From Vitrella brassicaformis (taxonomy: Eukaryota; Sar; Vitrellaceae): 64,000 bases of DNA. A program made the position numbers and the translations under genes. How positions within the stretch are numbered: the first letter of the stretch is position 1; each line of letters opens with the position of its first letter. A model generated the notes under the pieces. That model saw only the letters and a program-made list of their open reading frames with translations, had not been told where the DNA came from and made no database searches. Of this stretch, positions 33,057 to 45,500 are shown piece by piece. The DNA lies in assembly GCA_001179505.1 (NCBI GenBank), contig CDMY01000193.1, positions 62,001-126,000 of the forward strand, written 5' to 3'.

Positions 33057-33197
33057 CGGTTCCTCAAAAGATCTTCAATCCTTCAGACATGAGAGATACA
33101 AGCAGATGAGTCGAGGTCCCTGACAAAGATCCGCGCACCCCCGCTTTCAAAGTGGGAAAAGCTCGCAAGCCTCAGGCCTTTAGGAACAGGTCGCTCG

Positions 33198-33269
33198 TCA
33201 AACCCATAACCGACCGGCCGAGCGTGCATGGGTGATTCAAACCCATAACCGACCGGCCGAGCGTGCATG
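33198..33269. repeat. Two perfect 33-bp direct repeats between divergent starts
   Basis: Copies at 33198-33230 and 33237-33269 are identical and separated by 6 bp (period 39). Each contains CCGACCGGCCGAGCG. They lie between the PAS gene start (33056, -) and the MTHFR-like start (33343, +), so a regulatory role is plausible. Confidence 0.85.
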
Positions 33270-33342
33270 ATTCCAGTTGCGTGTCGTTCGTTTGATTGTG
33301 CGTGAAAGTCATGGGACTTGGCCGTCACTCCCGGCAAAGCAA

Positions 33343-34459
33343 ATGAAGCCTGCTTGCTTCTCTGCGGCGACGTCAATGCCTTTGATTGTCGAGTGGCTTC
33401 CGCCGCTTCTCTCATCTGTCCACCTGAAACATGGATCAGACTTGATCTCTCGTCCGCGCTCTGTCGGCTACGATGAGGCGGCTGTGATCCAGCGGAGCCT
33501 CTGTGACAACCACGTTGCTGTAGCGGTGCCGACGCTTGCTCGTGGACCGAGAAGGTGGGGCTGCACTCGTTGCACTCATCCATTTCTGTCGTGCTGCACG
33601 AGTGGACTGTCTGTGGATGATGTGGCGTCGCGTGTGTGCAGGGTTCCGAGTCTTCCCTTTGCTGTCGCGCTGGCGGAGACCCTGCCTCCCAGTTGTGGGT
33701 CAGTCTTGCTGCACCACCGTGCGCGAGACTTCGATGTGAGTGGCCTCCGGCAGCACCTACAGGACCACCAGGACGCCTATCGGCAGCTGCATGGCGTCCT
33801 TGTGGTTTATGGTGACCCGCCTCGCCCAGGCTGTCCTGCTGTCGAGTCGCCGTGTCTGGCGAAAGACGCCATCGAGTGCTTCACGGTGCGCAAACGTCAG
33901 GGCACATGCACACACACATGCTGCTGCCAGGATAGGATGTGGTTTCTGTTCTCCCTGTATGCAGCGTGCCGGGGTCAGGTGTGGAGGTGCTGTCAACATG
34001 TGTTCGCTTGACCCACTGATGGCGGCGTCAGAGGCGCGAAGGATGACGGACAAGCTTGAGGCCGGCGCGTCTTTCATCGTCTCACAGCCTGTCCTTGATG
34101 CATCTCTCGCCCACAGCTTCCTCCAAGCGTGGCGCGACGACAACCCTTCTCTGCTGTCAAACATCAAGTCGCCTTTCCTCTATGTCGGCCTGCTGGCGCC
34201 CACGTCTGTTGATAGCCTCAAGTTCTTTGTACGTCGTGTGGGTGTTCCCGCGGCCCGTCATGTGCTGGCGCGTCTGGTGCGGTCGGAGAGGAGGGGCCAG
34301 GGCGATGCTCTGGACGATCTGAATGTGTCGACTTTCGTACATCTGTCAGGGCATTTTCGTGACATTGTGGCTGGCGTGTATCTGACATCTGGTGCCAGCA
34401 GGGATGTGTCGCGTGTGGCGAGACTGCTTCCGCGGCTGCGTGAAAGCTTGTCGTTATAA
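33343..34459 (+). CDS. Methylenetetrahydrofolate reductase-like protein
   Basis: Three exons, 33343-33554, 33642-33885, 33965-34459, give 316 residues, close to the length of a bacterial MetF or the catalytic half of eukaryotic MTHFR. Matching features are an early IVEWLPP (family FEFFPP, whose Glu is catalytic), a central segment ending GVLVVYGDPPRPG (family xLxGDPP), RAGVRCGGAVNM (family iGgAxNP) and the strongest block KLEAGASFIVSQPVLDASL (family K..AGAdFiiTQ.fFD), then PFLYVGLLAP. The TIM-barrel order is preserved, but several positions diverge and there is no C-terminal SAM-regulatory domain. It may be a diverged FAD-dependent reductase in folate metabolism or a non-canonical paralogue. 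The ATG used is the first in frame; an upstream TTG was ignored. Confidence 0.75.
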
Positions 34460-34708
34460 ACACAACAAATAGGGTGGAAGTGAGCCCGGGCAGGTGGTTT
34501 TGAGTTAGGGCGGACACACGCCGTGAAGGCAAACAAACTTGAGCTTCGTGGCATCGCCGACACACCTTTCGTCCAACACAGGCGAGCAACCCCTACATAC
34601 CCATCCATTATCAGATCTTCTTCCGTTTCCGCCTGCCTGTCTGTCGACCGATGTTGCCTCGTCATAGCCGGCACGCCCTCTCATGAGATCCCTGCGTTGT
34701 TCCTGTCA

Positions 34709-37700
34709 ATGGACGCCCTTGACCAGCCTCCCCCGCCCTCCCTTCCCCCGGTCGGTCCATGCCGTCTTGTTGCGTCGACTCTGCTGATCTTTCTGCTCAC
34801 CCTTGTGGCGTTTTTCCGCAGCACCGGATCAGCACTCATATGCCTCATCAACGGTCCCAGGGGCGGCGGGCGACTCAGGCTCAAGGACCTGCAGCCGAGG
34901 GGGAGCGCACGGAGGCCTCCTGCCGCGCAGCCGTGCAAGCCGCCATCGTCTGTGGCTCTCAGCTCGTCGTCGTTGCTTGCGCCACCGAGACCTGTAAGAC
35001 GGCTGCCTCCAGATCTGGATGGAGATGGCGGTGATGATGGCCATGTTGCGGCTCTCCTGCCCCGTGACGTCCTCAAGGCCCAGGACGTCGTGACAGTTAT
35101 TGACGAGTTCTTCGCGACCAGCGTGGCTGAGGACAAGACGGGCAGCGACGGCTTGTCGATGGTGCAGGGCCCGATCATCGAGCTTATGAATGGCGTGCCC
35201 AGCATCCGGCGGCCAGTGGATCTGTCAGGGAGCTCCCCACCATTAGCCCCCGAGACCCTTCAGGACACCATTAAGAGGCGGCGGCGGCAGCTCAGTGCCA
35301 AGAGGGCGAGGAAGGCGGCAGCGGGCATCCCCGTTCGCATCTATCGCTTCCGCTCGTCGTCGAGGAAGCCATTCCGGCCCATGACAGAGAAACTGCCCCT
35401 TGCCCTCATGAGCTTTTCAACCGCCCCCCTGCCCGCCCTCCTCTTTCCCCCTGCAGCCCCCAGCCCTCTTGCCAACGATGAGGACCATCCCTTAGACAGC
35501 CATGGGCCACAGAGCCACAGCGTCCCTGATGTTTCATTGGTGCTGAATGCCACCGAGCCGCAGCCAGCGACGCCGAGTGGTTCCGAGCTCTCTCTCGCGT
35601 TGCAGAGCTTCGCCACGTCCCGTGACGGGTCGGTCGATGCGGCCGCTGTGAGCGCTCTGCAGCCCCTGACGAACCAGACGGCTGATGAGGGCCCGCCGGT
35701 GGTGCAACGCAAGACAGGCAGACCGCGGAAGACCCGGCCTCGAGCTGGTGCGGCCAAACGCCGGCCCTCCAGACGAAGGAAAGAGGCGCATGACGAGGGG
35801 CTGATGGGCGAGGAAGACGACGTGGGGACAGACGTTGATGAGGTCGACGAGGGGGAGTGGGTGCTCGACACGGGCAGCCTGCCGCTGCCCGAGGAGTCTC
35901 CGCGTCGGTTCTTCAGGCGCAGCAACGAGTACTACCAGCAGTCCAACAGGGATTACGTGGATGAGCTGCAGCCCATGCTGCGATTCGAACGGCGGCTGGT
36001 GGCCATGGAAAGCGAGCTGCTGCGGCCGCCCACGTTGGACGAGGTGCTGGCGGCGGAGGGCATCGAGAGGGAGGAATTCGAACGCATGAAGGGCAGATTC
36101 AACGAGGCAGAGGTGAGAGGGTCGAGGGTGGAGGGTTGAGGAACACGGGAGGGAGGCGGGACACATGTTTGTCTGTGTCTGTTGGCGTCAGGTTGGTCTT
36201 CCTTTGAACAACATGGGTCTGCTTCTCAACGAGGCCTCGAGGGTCCTTGTGACTTCTCGCGACGGTCAGTCAGTGCAGTGAGCACATCCATCAACTCAAC
36301 AGATAGACAAGCGACACACGCCACGCTCGCCATGCCATGCACCCATCCCATCGACCCTCATGTGTTTGGCTGGTGTTTGTGTGCCGTGTCGTGGGCGCAT
36401 TGCTTGATTTGATGCAGACACGGTTTTGTGGGACCTGGCCCATTTTGGGTTGGATACTTTGCGTGAGGCAGCGCGTCGGTTTGACCCTGACCGCAACACC
36501 ACCTACATGACCTACGCCTTCTACGACATGAAGAAGGCCATGCTCAGGGGCGGACAGGAGCTATTCTGCAAAGTCACACTCAGCGCCCAGGGCTGGAATA
36601 GCCTCCTCAAGGTGACCGCAGTCACCGCCACCCCGCACTCCCGCCCGCACAATTCATTGCCGACATCAACACAGACACTTGGTGATTTCGGTCGTTGCCT
36701 CTCTCTTACGTGTGTGTGTGCAGCTGAATCGTGCCCGCAAGCGCCTGTCTGCGAGCCTGGGCCGCGAGCCGACTCCCCATGAGCTGAGTGAGGCGACCGA
36801 CCTGTCCCTCACGGTCATCTCACGCCTCGCCAAGCTGAATGATGCGGCGCTGGCGTCGTCCACCCTGGTGCAGCAGTACCACGACCGTGACGACTCGTAC
36901 CTCACCCGCCTGGACCAGAAGATAGCCTCGCTGCAGGCCGGGAACACCCCAGTGAGATCCCGCAGCGACCCACTTTCTGAGGACACTATGGTTGATAGTA
37001 GCGACTGGTGGCGGGAGGGGGGCGGGGGATGGGGCGACCGGTCGTCGCGCCTCCTTGGTGAGGCCATCGAGCGTCGGAGGGAGGCGGATGAGGAAAGAGT
37101 GGCCACGGAGACCCGGGCCAACATCACACACTGTTGCAAGCTCCTACTCGGTGACGAACTGGCCAAAGTCATGGTCCTCCGGTAAGTCAGGACAAGGCAC
37201 GCATACACACACAGACAGCACCTTCCACATCCATGCCTTTCTCGTGTCGTGTGTGTCGGCTTGTAGGTGGGGTTTCGACCAGGGGCTGCCCCGTCTGTTG
37301 CGCGAGGTTGGCGTGCTGTGCCACCGGAGCAAGGAGTGGTGCCGCCAAACTGTCGAGGAAGCCTTCGCCATCATTGATGGCCGCCGCCTGCCGCACGGCG
37401 TCGACTCGCGGCACGACCTGACCCCCGAGATGTGGAAGGCGCGGGAGTACCTCAACTCCCTCGGATGGTTCAACCAAGCCAGTCTGCGGGAGATCGTCGA
37501 GAGGACACGGGGGAAGACCGGCACGCCTGGCGGGTGCTGGAACAGGGAACGAGGGAGCATCAAGAGGGAGGATGCTGCTGACGGCGGTGGTGGTGCCCAA
37601 GGCCCTCCTGTGATAGATGTGTGGAGGGGCATTGGCCTGGAGGCTGTGGGATCGGACAAGGATGGAGATGGGGGCGGGGAGAAGAGGAAAGGGTCGCAGA

Positions 37701-37759
37701 GGCAGAAGAAAGATGCGCCGGGCGAGGCGGTGCTGTCACTAGACAAGCTGCTCGCTTGA
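34709..37759 (+). CDS. Plastid RNA polymerase sigma-70 factor
   Basis: Five exons: 34709-36112, 36192-36264, 36418-36611, 36724-37181, 37267-37759; 873 residues. The ATG at 34709 precedes a hydrophobic segment (CRLVASTLLIFLLTLVAFF), a likely signal anchor of a bipartite plastid leader; the 34523 frame start is a GTG. About 370 residues of Ser/Pro/Arg-rich sequence follow, then sigma regions: PTLDEVLAAEGIEREEFERM (1.2-like), NNMGLLLNEASRVL (2.1), DLAHFGLDTLREAARRFDPD then TYMTYAFYDMKKAMLRG (2.2-2.4), LNRARKRLSASLGREPTPHELSEATDL (region 3), and WGFDQGLPRLLREVGVLCHR...EWCRQTVEEAF (region 4 helix-turn-helix). An extra 120-residue C-terminal tail is unusual. It should direct the bacterial-type plastid polymerase to promoters. 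Divergence from the canonical 2.4 motif (WWIRQAI) suggests altered specificity. Confidence 0.85.
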
Positions 37760-38254
37760 TGTACAGGCAGGCATATGGTCTGCCTGTCTGTCTGTCTGTC
37801 TGAGTGAGCGAGTGCGGATTTTCGGCACGATTGCATGGGTAGAGGCGAGGAGGGGGACCCAGTCCTTCCCCCTCCTCTAGGAGTGATGATAGGGGCGGTG
37901 TGAGGGTCAATGTGGTCTGAGAATGCAGCGCTGAGACAGACGTGTATTTAAGACCTACACCTGCAGTCAGATGGATGGATGAGACAGACTTGACTTGACA
38001 TCCTCCAGATGAATGAATTGGAAAGACAGACAGACACACAGAAACCGGTCGGCACGCACCGAACCGATCACACTCATCGCGGACCACACACAGTGGGATG
38101 GGCAGGCGACACACCCATCCATGCATCCATCCATGCATCCATCCTCGGAAACGCCACAGCTCGCTCGCATCGACAAATTCAAGCATTTTGCAAGCAAGGA
38201 CCGAACAAACACTCAGCTCACTCACTGCCAGCAAGCCACCCTTTCCTTGCAAAG
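37760..38254. other. Convergent intergenic region
   Basis: 0.5 kb between two stop codons, with a TCTG run near 37780-37802 and CCAT repeats near 38114-38143. No gene seen. Confidence 0.5.
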
Positions 38255-41200
38255 TCACCTCCCGGGCCGCGTCAGGGCATCCAAGTCAATGGCTGCATCC
38301 CGCCCCTCCTGGTGTCCGTTGACAAGTATGTCAACCAGGATATCCACATCCTCATGATCACCCCCCCCACCACCACCACCACCAGCAGCTGGTGGGGCGG
38401 CGGTGGGAGGCGGCCGATTACTCACTCCGACATCGTCTCGTCGTCTTTGGGGCGACGACGAGGGAGACGGGGCGGCCTTACAGGGGGTTGATGGCGAGAC
38501 ACCTCTCGCTGAGGCTGAATAGCCTGCCGCCCGTGCAAAGGGAGACGTGAACGGAGAGTGGCCGCAGTTGCGGGATGGGAGAGGGGGCTGAGCGGACGAA
38601 TCGCGAGCCAGCTGCATAAAGTGAGAGACGTGCATGGAGCAATCAGTACGTGTGTCGTGTCGTTACAGTACTTGGTGTTGCCTGTGTGCCTGGCCTACTC
38701 TATATCCCCTAGCCATCCTGCGGATGTATTCAGGCAGCCGGCGGACCTTCGGATGGAAGCTGCACTCACGGACCTGCACAGCACAGCACGACGGGCAAAC
38801 ACGGCAGATCGACATAAAAGAGAGACAGACATGCACACACACACACACGCGACGCGACGCGAATGCAGGCAGGTAGGCAGGGTGTCTTTGTTTTTTGTCA
38901 CCTCCTGTTCGTCCCTCTGTCTCCTGAATGTCTCCGCGGCCTTGTTGCGGATGCACTGCTCCTTCTGCAGACGCTCCATGTAGCGCGAGGCCGTCTTAAC
39001 ACGGCGCAAATCGCTGCATCCATGGCGCACATCACGGGAGTGAGTGGGGGTGTCCTTGACTGGTTTTTCCTTCCCTCACGTGAGCGATGAGTGTGCCTTG
39101 TGGCGGGAGGCGTTGAGCTCGGGCTGAGCAGAGAGACAGTCAAGCCATTAGTAGAAAGAGCTCTACTCAGTAAAGGTCAATCGTCCATCCGTGTGCATCA
39201 CCACGAATGAGAGCTGCTGATCCACAAGACGCTCCTGTGCAGCCCTCCTCTCCATCTGGATTGAGCAGCAATTGTGGAGGACATAGTATATTGATTGCCT
39301 TATCACACGTCGACGCGTAAGCACACGGCACATGGCTTACGAGTTTCTGTTCCCGTCTCAGCCTGTCGCCGTAGCTCATGGACACCACACCACGCTCACC
39401 CCTCGCTTGACTCATCCTGCATCGCATCGCATCGCATCGCACACACAAAAGACACACAAATACACACACGCACATATACACATACACATACACGGGCAGA
39501 GCATACCAATGTCTTAAGGGGAGCTCTGTCCTACCTACCTGTTGATGGTTGGCGCAAACCAGTCAGCATCCGCCTCACGCAGCCGTGCCTCCTCCCGTCG
39601 CTTCTTCCACTGCACCCTCACAGCCTCCAGCTGCAGACGATCCATGTGACCCAGGCGCGGCGGCGGAGGGCTCACATCGCGCCCCTTGTCGCTGCCCCAG
39701 AAGGGGGCCAAGGCAATGGTGTCTGGTGGTGGTGGTTTCAGCTCTGGCTGCTTCTTGGTCAGTCCTGTCTGTGCCGCCCATTGCCGCCACTGGTGGCTGC
39801 GGCGGCTGGCCACACGCTGGGACACCTGGCTGATGGTGGGCTTGTGGGAAGCTGAAAGAATAAGGAAAAGGCACACATCCGCGGATCGAGGTGTGGGTGT
39901 GGGTGTGCGCTAACTTACGCTGTCCTTGCTTAGCGAGGTGCTGCAGCCGCTTCATGCGGAGGTGCTCGTGTACGTTCTGCCGATAGAGAAACCCGAAGAA
40001 TATCTTCTGCGCCTCGTCCTCGCTATAAGTGGCCGTCGACCGGGAGGCCTCCCCAGGCATCATGTCGCCATCCCCGCCGTCACCCTGCCCCTCAGGCGGC
40101 CCTCCCCCCTTCCCTCGGGGAGGGGCAGAATCTGTGCACATCGACATGGGATGCGAGAAGCATGTCGATTGGAGAATCCTTAGGTCGCGTGTTGGGTGAC
40201 CCTTGTGCGCACCTGGTCGTTTGGATCTGCTGGGTGTGAACTCAGTGAGTCGGGTGACGGGGTGAAGCCTCAGATACGACCGCGCCATCACCATCTCGGC
40301 GGGAGGCTCCTTCACCTGACACACAAACGCATGGATCGCATCATGCACACACACATGCACTCACTCACATGCACTCACTCGCCACACGTACGTCATCCCC
40401 ATCCACTGACCTTCGGTGTGAAGGTGCATTCTTTGACGGCGTCGCTCATTGCCTGATGTCTCCTCCTCTCCCGGTAGCTCTCACTCAGGGCAGCGGACCG
40501 CGCAGCAGCGTCCTTCCGCCACCCAAACAGCACCCTGGCGCCCTTCTTGCCACCATCCACCACCTCAACGTTGGCACGGGGCGGTGAGGGCGAGGTTGGC
40601 GGCGAGGGTTCGGGGGATGGGGGGAGGGAGAGGGTGATGGGGCGCTGCAGGAGAGGCTGCGCTGTGTCTTCTTGTTCATCTCGTTTTTGCAGGTTGGAGT
40701 GCAGGGCGGGGACTTTCCTTTGGGATGGCAGGATGTTTGGGTGGAAGGTGCAGTAGCGGTCCACCTCCGTCTGTAGGCATAACATAACATACACTCACGG
40801 CAAGGACGGCCAATGGATGTGTTCGTGTCGGTGAGGAATGAGAGTGTGCTCACGTTTTCCCTTCGTTTGGTGAGGTGTGATTGTGCGATCTGGCAGCGAT
40901 CCACAACCTGAATGTACTGTCGCTTCGGCTGCGAAGACACGCCACATCAGTGGATGTGATTGATACACACATGTGTCTCCCTCCCCTGACCTCGGCGAGC
41001 CGCTGGAGCAGTTGGCTGACGTTCACCTTGAAGGTGGCAGGCCGGGCGGGGGGCCGCTGCGTGCCGCCCTGGTTACTGAACTGCAATGGCACTCTAAATG
41101 GCTGAAACGAACACGCCTCAAGCTCTTTCTCGTCCCTGCAGACAGACAGCCAGCATAACACACACCATGAACTCCGGTCCGGTTTCCCTCCATCCCTCCG

Positions 41201-42382
41201 TCCTTTGAATGCACCGCACTTTCTCTTGACGCGATCCAGCTGCTTTTGTTGCTTGCGAACCTGAAGGAAAGGAGAAATAGACAGTCATCGTCACCCCCAT
41301 GTAGTATCGATGCTCACGCTCCACATTTCTTGTCTCTCAAAGAACGATGTCTCCTCCACAAATCGAGACACGGGCCGCCTCACCGGCCGCTCCGCCTCTC
41401 TCTTCTTCCCAGCAGCACCCCCCATCCGTGCGGCGTAGGCCAGCACCTTCTGCACGCCCCCAGTGTGTGTCCCCCCTGCCAGCGACACTGATGCCGAGTA
41501 GGAATGTGTGGCGCTCACGGCCACCGACGGCAACAGTGACGGCGCGTCCTCTGTGCGAGTGGAAGGAAGAGTTTTCGACGGAGGGGTGTGGACCACAACG
41601 GGTGGTGGAGATCTCGGTATGCCTTGAGTGGTGGGTGCTGGTGCCACCGTCTCTGCAGCCCGTCTTTCCTCCTGCACCGAAGGCCCCCCTTCTGATGTCG
41701 GCTCTTCCATTGGTAAACTATGATCCTCTGCTGGCTCCTGGCTTGGCTGCTGCTGCTGCTGCTGCTGATGCTGCTGCTGTTGTGCGCTGTGCGTTGTCGG
41801 CTGCAGATAGCCGAACGGCGCCGCTTGGCTCGCAGAAGGCTCCCCAGCAGATGTTTGTGATAATCGGCTGTCGGCCTGTGTGTAGGGCGGAGGGAGGGCT
41901 GAAACAGGTGCCGAGGGGGAAGCGGATGGGGGGCTGCAATGACCTGCAGAGAAGCAGGCAGAGGAACGTGTGTCCGTTGGTCCAAACGAATCCGCTAAAT
42001 TAAATGCGCACTCACCTGGTTGCTGTTTTTCCGTTTCTGCGATGATTTCCTCCGCATCGGCACAGCTCAGGAGAGGCGGCAGACCCATCCCATCATCGGC
42101 CTCATCGCCAGGGACAGCCACCAAGGCCATGCCGTCTCCCTCGGAGTCCCCCATCTGCATGTCTGCATGATCCACATCCCAGTCGTGCATGTGGTCGTCC
42201 AGCGCATACGCAAGTGCCACGTCCACGTCAACCTCCTCCTCAATGCCGCCAGCACCCTCAGCCGCATCATGCGCAAAATCACCGCGGTCCGCAAAAGCGA
42301 CAGGGAGTTGAGACGGGTCAGCAGGGCCTGGCGAGGAAGGAAGGCCGGTCCCCAGGGGGTACTCACGAGCAAACTGTTGCAT
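38255..42382 (-). CDS. Large protein with repeated C-[ST]-F-x-P motifs (cytoskeleton-like)
   Basis: Fifteen phase-consistent exons: 42016-42382, 41318-41943, 41220-41260, 40991-41135, 40854-40928, 40411-40770, 40213-40315, 39919-40131, 39539-39851, 39341-39374, 39205-39255, 39080-39123, 38902-39013, 38699-38773, 38255-38611; 971 residues. The first 330 residues are disordered with poly-Gln and acidic runs. After that a short motif recurs between basic helical segments: LEACSFQPFR, DRYCTFHPNI, KECTFTPK, a relaxed DWFAPTIN, and RECSFHPKV. Between them are charged helices (LDRVKRK, AETFRRQRDEQE, QVSQRVASRRSHQWRQW). Proteins of this style are common in flagellated alveolates and often axonemal or centriolar; that link is inference. 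Start is uncertain: in-frame sequence extends to 42457 but with no ATG, and a TAA lies just upstream. Confidence 0.7.
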
Positions 42383-42504
42383 CAAATCAAAAGACGGAAT
42401 CCTTTGCTGGGGGCTTGGGGGCCTGCGAGCTCGAATGTCGTTTCCAAACGCCGACACTCTGCTGCCTTATCGAGCAGGCCAAATAAGCATCTGACGATTT
42501 GACG
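42383..42504. promoter_or_regulatory. Very short divergent upstream region
   Basis: Only 122 bp separate the modelled start at 42382 (-) from the ATG at 42505 (+), so the two genes probably share promoter elements. The true minus-strand start could lie further upstream in another exon. Confidence 0.4.
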
Positions 42505-45500
42505 ATGGCGAGCCCCTCTGCTCAGACAGAAAGCTTGATGACCGAGCCGCCCTCACGGAGCGTCCATGAGGGCACGGTGGAAAGCAGCGCTCAGCCATCA
42601 CCTGCCGCCACCCATGTAGGCCGCGCAGAGGGAAGCCGTTCATTGTCTGTCACCTATTCATCTGCTTCCTCACACTTTCGAGTATGTATTTGTGTGTGCT
42701 GTTTGTAGGCCGTGAAGTCAGCAAATGGCGGTGCTCGCACGAGCGAGGTGTTGGTGCTGTCTGAGGGCCTGGAGGACACGTACAAACTCACCATCAATCA
42801 AGACAGCACCGGAAAGGTAGGCAAATCACATATGAACAATGACCTCCGCTTCTGCATGTACATTCAGGTGACTGAGAAGCGCGAGCCCGCCCCGAGGCCA
42901 ACGGCGAGCCCCTCATCGCTCTCGCCCCTCGGACACAGCACTGACTATGACCACAACGCATGCACATTCGGTCAGAGCACAACAAACAGATTACAAATGT
43001 GACCTCTCACCGGCATGTCGCCCCATTTCCCTTACATGTGTGCAGGTGAGCCACGGGGGCACGTGCCGCACACCAGCCCTGACAATGACGCGCGCATCCC
43101 CATTGGCTACTCGTCCAGTCCGCCCTCTCGTTTGGCCAGCCCCTACCCCACGGCACTCTTCGTCGCCCAGCCCTTTCCTCTCGCATTCAGCTCACTCCCA
43201 CAGAGCACCAAGGGGGCATCGCTGCGGCCACCAAAGGGCAAAAAAGGAAAGGGAAAGAAGCCTCCTCCGATGCCGCTGAGCCCCTACCGTGTCCCGCCGG
43301 TGTGTGAGGACGCCCTCGACAGCCAGGGCAAACGGTTGCAGCCCGACCTCCGGTGGACCGTCCCTGTGCTGCCGCATCCCTATGGCGGCGACCAGTCGGC
43401 CGTCTACCCCTACCCCGCCCTGGTTCCTGTGGCTGAAGGGGGGCCGGGCGGCCAGCTCAAGTGGCACAGCGCCGCCCCTACATTGGGGCACTTGGGCAAC
43501 CAGGGCCTGCCGCTGCCGTCGGTCTTTCAGGCGACTGCAGCATCATCGATGGTGAATGGTGGGCTGGGCCCGAGGGTTGAGGGCGTGTCGAGCAAGACCA
43601 CATCGCAAGCAGCGAGGCGGGCTGCGGGGAGGGGGAGAGGTGGTGGACGCTCAGTGTCGTCGAAGAGCAAGGCGAAGGGGAGGGATCGGGGGAGGGGTCT
43701 GGACGGGGCCGACAAGAGGAAGGCTGCAACTGCTCTGCCGCCAATCAACGGGTAGGTAAGTCGAGCTCGCTGAGCTCTCTTCCATTTGTCTCCTGTCCGC
43801 ATTTATGTCTCCTTCTTTATATGCCAGAGACATCATTCCAGCTGGGGTGCGAGTGTATGAAGATTGGCGCACGGGCGCCATACACGTGCATCACCACTAC
43901 TATGTCAAGAAACCCAAGCCCGGCACCACGTCATCTACCGTCACCAAGGCACAGCAGCCACCCGAACAGCCGCCCGCCACGATCGACCAGCCGACATCCA
44001 CAAACGAGCCGACAACCGTGTCTCAGCCGGAGCAGCGAGCTGGATGCACTGCCCCCATGAAGGAGACAGATAAGAGGCGGTCTCAGCCCATGCATGCGAG
44101 GCCGAAGGAGCTCTCACGAGTCCATCCACCACCTCGGTCGCACAGCACTCAAGCTCCATCGGCCAAGAAAAGCCTTCCTGCGACGTCAGTGGATCCAACG
44201 CCGCCCGAAGCTTCGGCTCGCTTTGACGACAGCGGGACGCAGACCGACCTGCTGGGCATGACTCTGGATCAGATCTTCTCCTTTGGTGCCGAGATTGCTC
44301 GCGGGTCACCACCGAGGTCGATGTCGCCCGATGCACTGCCGTCTCTCTTTCCTCCCCTGAGCCCCTCCCCCTCAGCCCCGAGCGTCGGCGGTCGGCCGTG
44401 CACGTCGTCAGAGGCGCAGGCATTCCTGCCCAAGATTGGTCGTGGGCAGGAGACAGAGGCCGCTGCTACTGCTGCGGCACCTCCTGGTGAAGGCGACAAG
44501 GGTGCGGCGAAAACCGACGGCCATGCGGCCGTGCCGCCTGCTGAGGCTGCTGCAGCGGATGAGGCAAAATCGGTGCAGTTTCAGAAGAAGGTAGGTGGTG
44601 ATGTGGAAGGCGAGGAGGCCACCCTCACCGAGTCTATCTCCAGCAAGTCCAAGAAGCTGCAGCGCAAGGGCACAGGGATGCCGTCGATGGCCCTCCGGTC
44701 GGCGCTGCATGAGATCGAGGACGAAGATGAAGACGAGGATGACGAGGCCATGGAGGGAGGGCCACAAGAGCACGAGTCGGATGACGCGGAGGAAGAGGAA
44801 GAAGAGACGCCTCCAAGGAAGAAGGGCCTGCAGCGGAAAGGCACGGGAATGCCCGCTAAGACGCTCAGGGACGCGCTGATGGATGTTGAAGACGACGAGT
44901 GTGGTGCTGCACAGGAGGAGAGGCCGGTCAATGTCGTCACTAAGGCCACCATACTGCCCAAGCCCACCAAGACTGTGCCAGCTGGGGAGAAGAAGATGCA
45001 GCTTGTGGGCAAGGGCAGAAGACGCTCAATGGTGAAGGTCGACGACGGGCACGGTGAGGAGACATCCCCGTCAGCTTCTGTGCGCAAGCCCGCCCCCAAA
45101 GAGCGACCTGGTGCGGTGTCGGCTGGCGACCGTCCGGACGACCGTCGTGTCAATTGGGATCGAGAGGCAGAGGAGAATCAGGGCGACTTGCAATCATCAC
45201 GGGGCAAACGCATCATGGCCAGAAGGCCTACTGGTACGCAACCATTTGCCGACGAGCGAGCACAGCCGTCCACAATCAGCAGGTGTTGTGTGTGTGCAGG
45301 CTTGCCGTCGACGCAGTTACGTCAGGCACTGCAGGACCTCGAGGACGAAGATGAAGGGGAATATGAGGGGGGGCCGGCGCCAGATGAGCAACCTGAGGAC
45401 TCGTCGCCACAGCATGAGGCCAGAGATGAGGAGGGAGGTGGGAGTCCAGGTGACCCAAATGTAAGCACAAAACAGACTCCTAGCCTTGTCGGTACGTGGC

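Noticed and set aside
34709-37759. Bacterial contamination as the source of the sigma factor
   Set aside because: The gene has four spliceosomal-type introns in correct phase and a eukaryotic leader, on the same contig as many eukaryotic genes.
43289-43759. Arg-rich alternative frames over the acidic-repeat gene
   Set aside because: Out-of-frame shadows of exon 4 with no phase-consistent neighbours.
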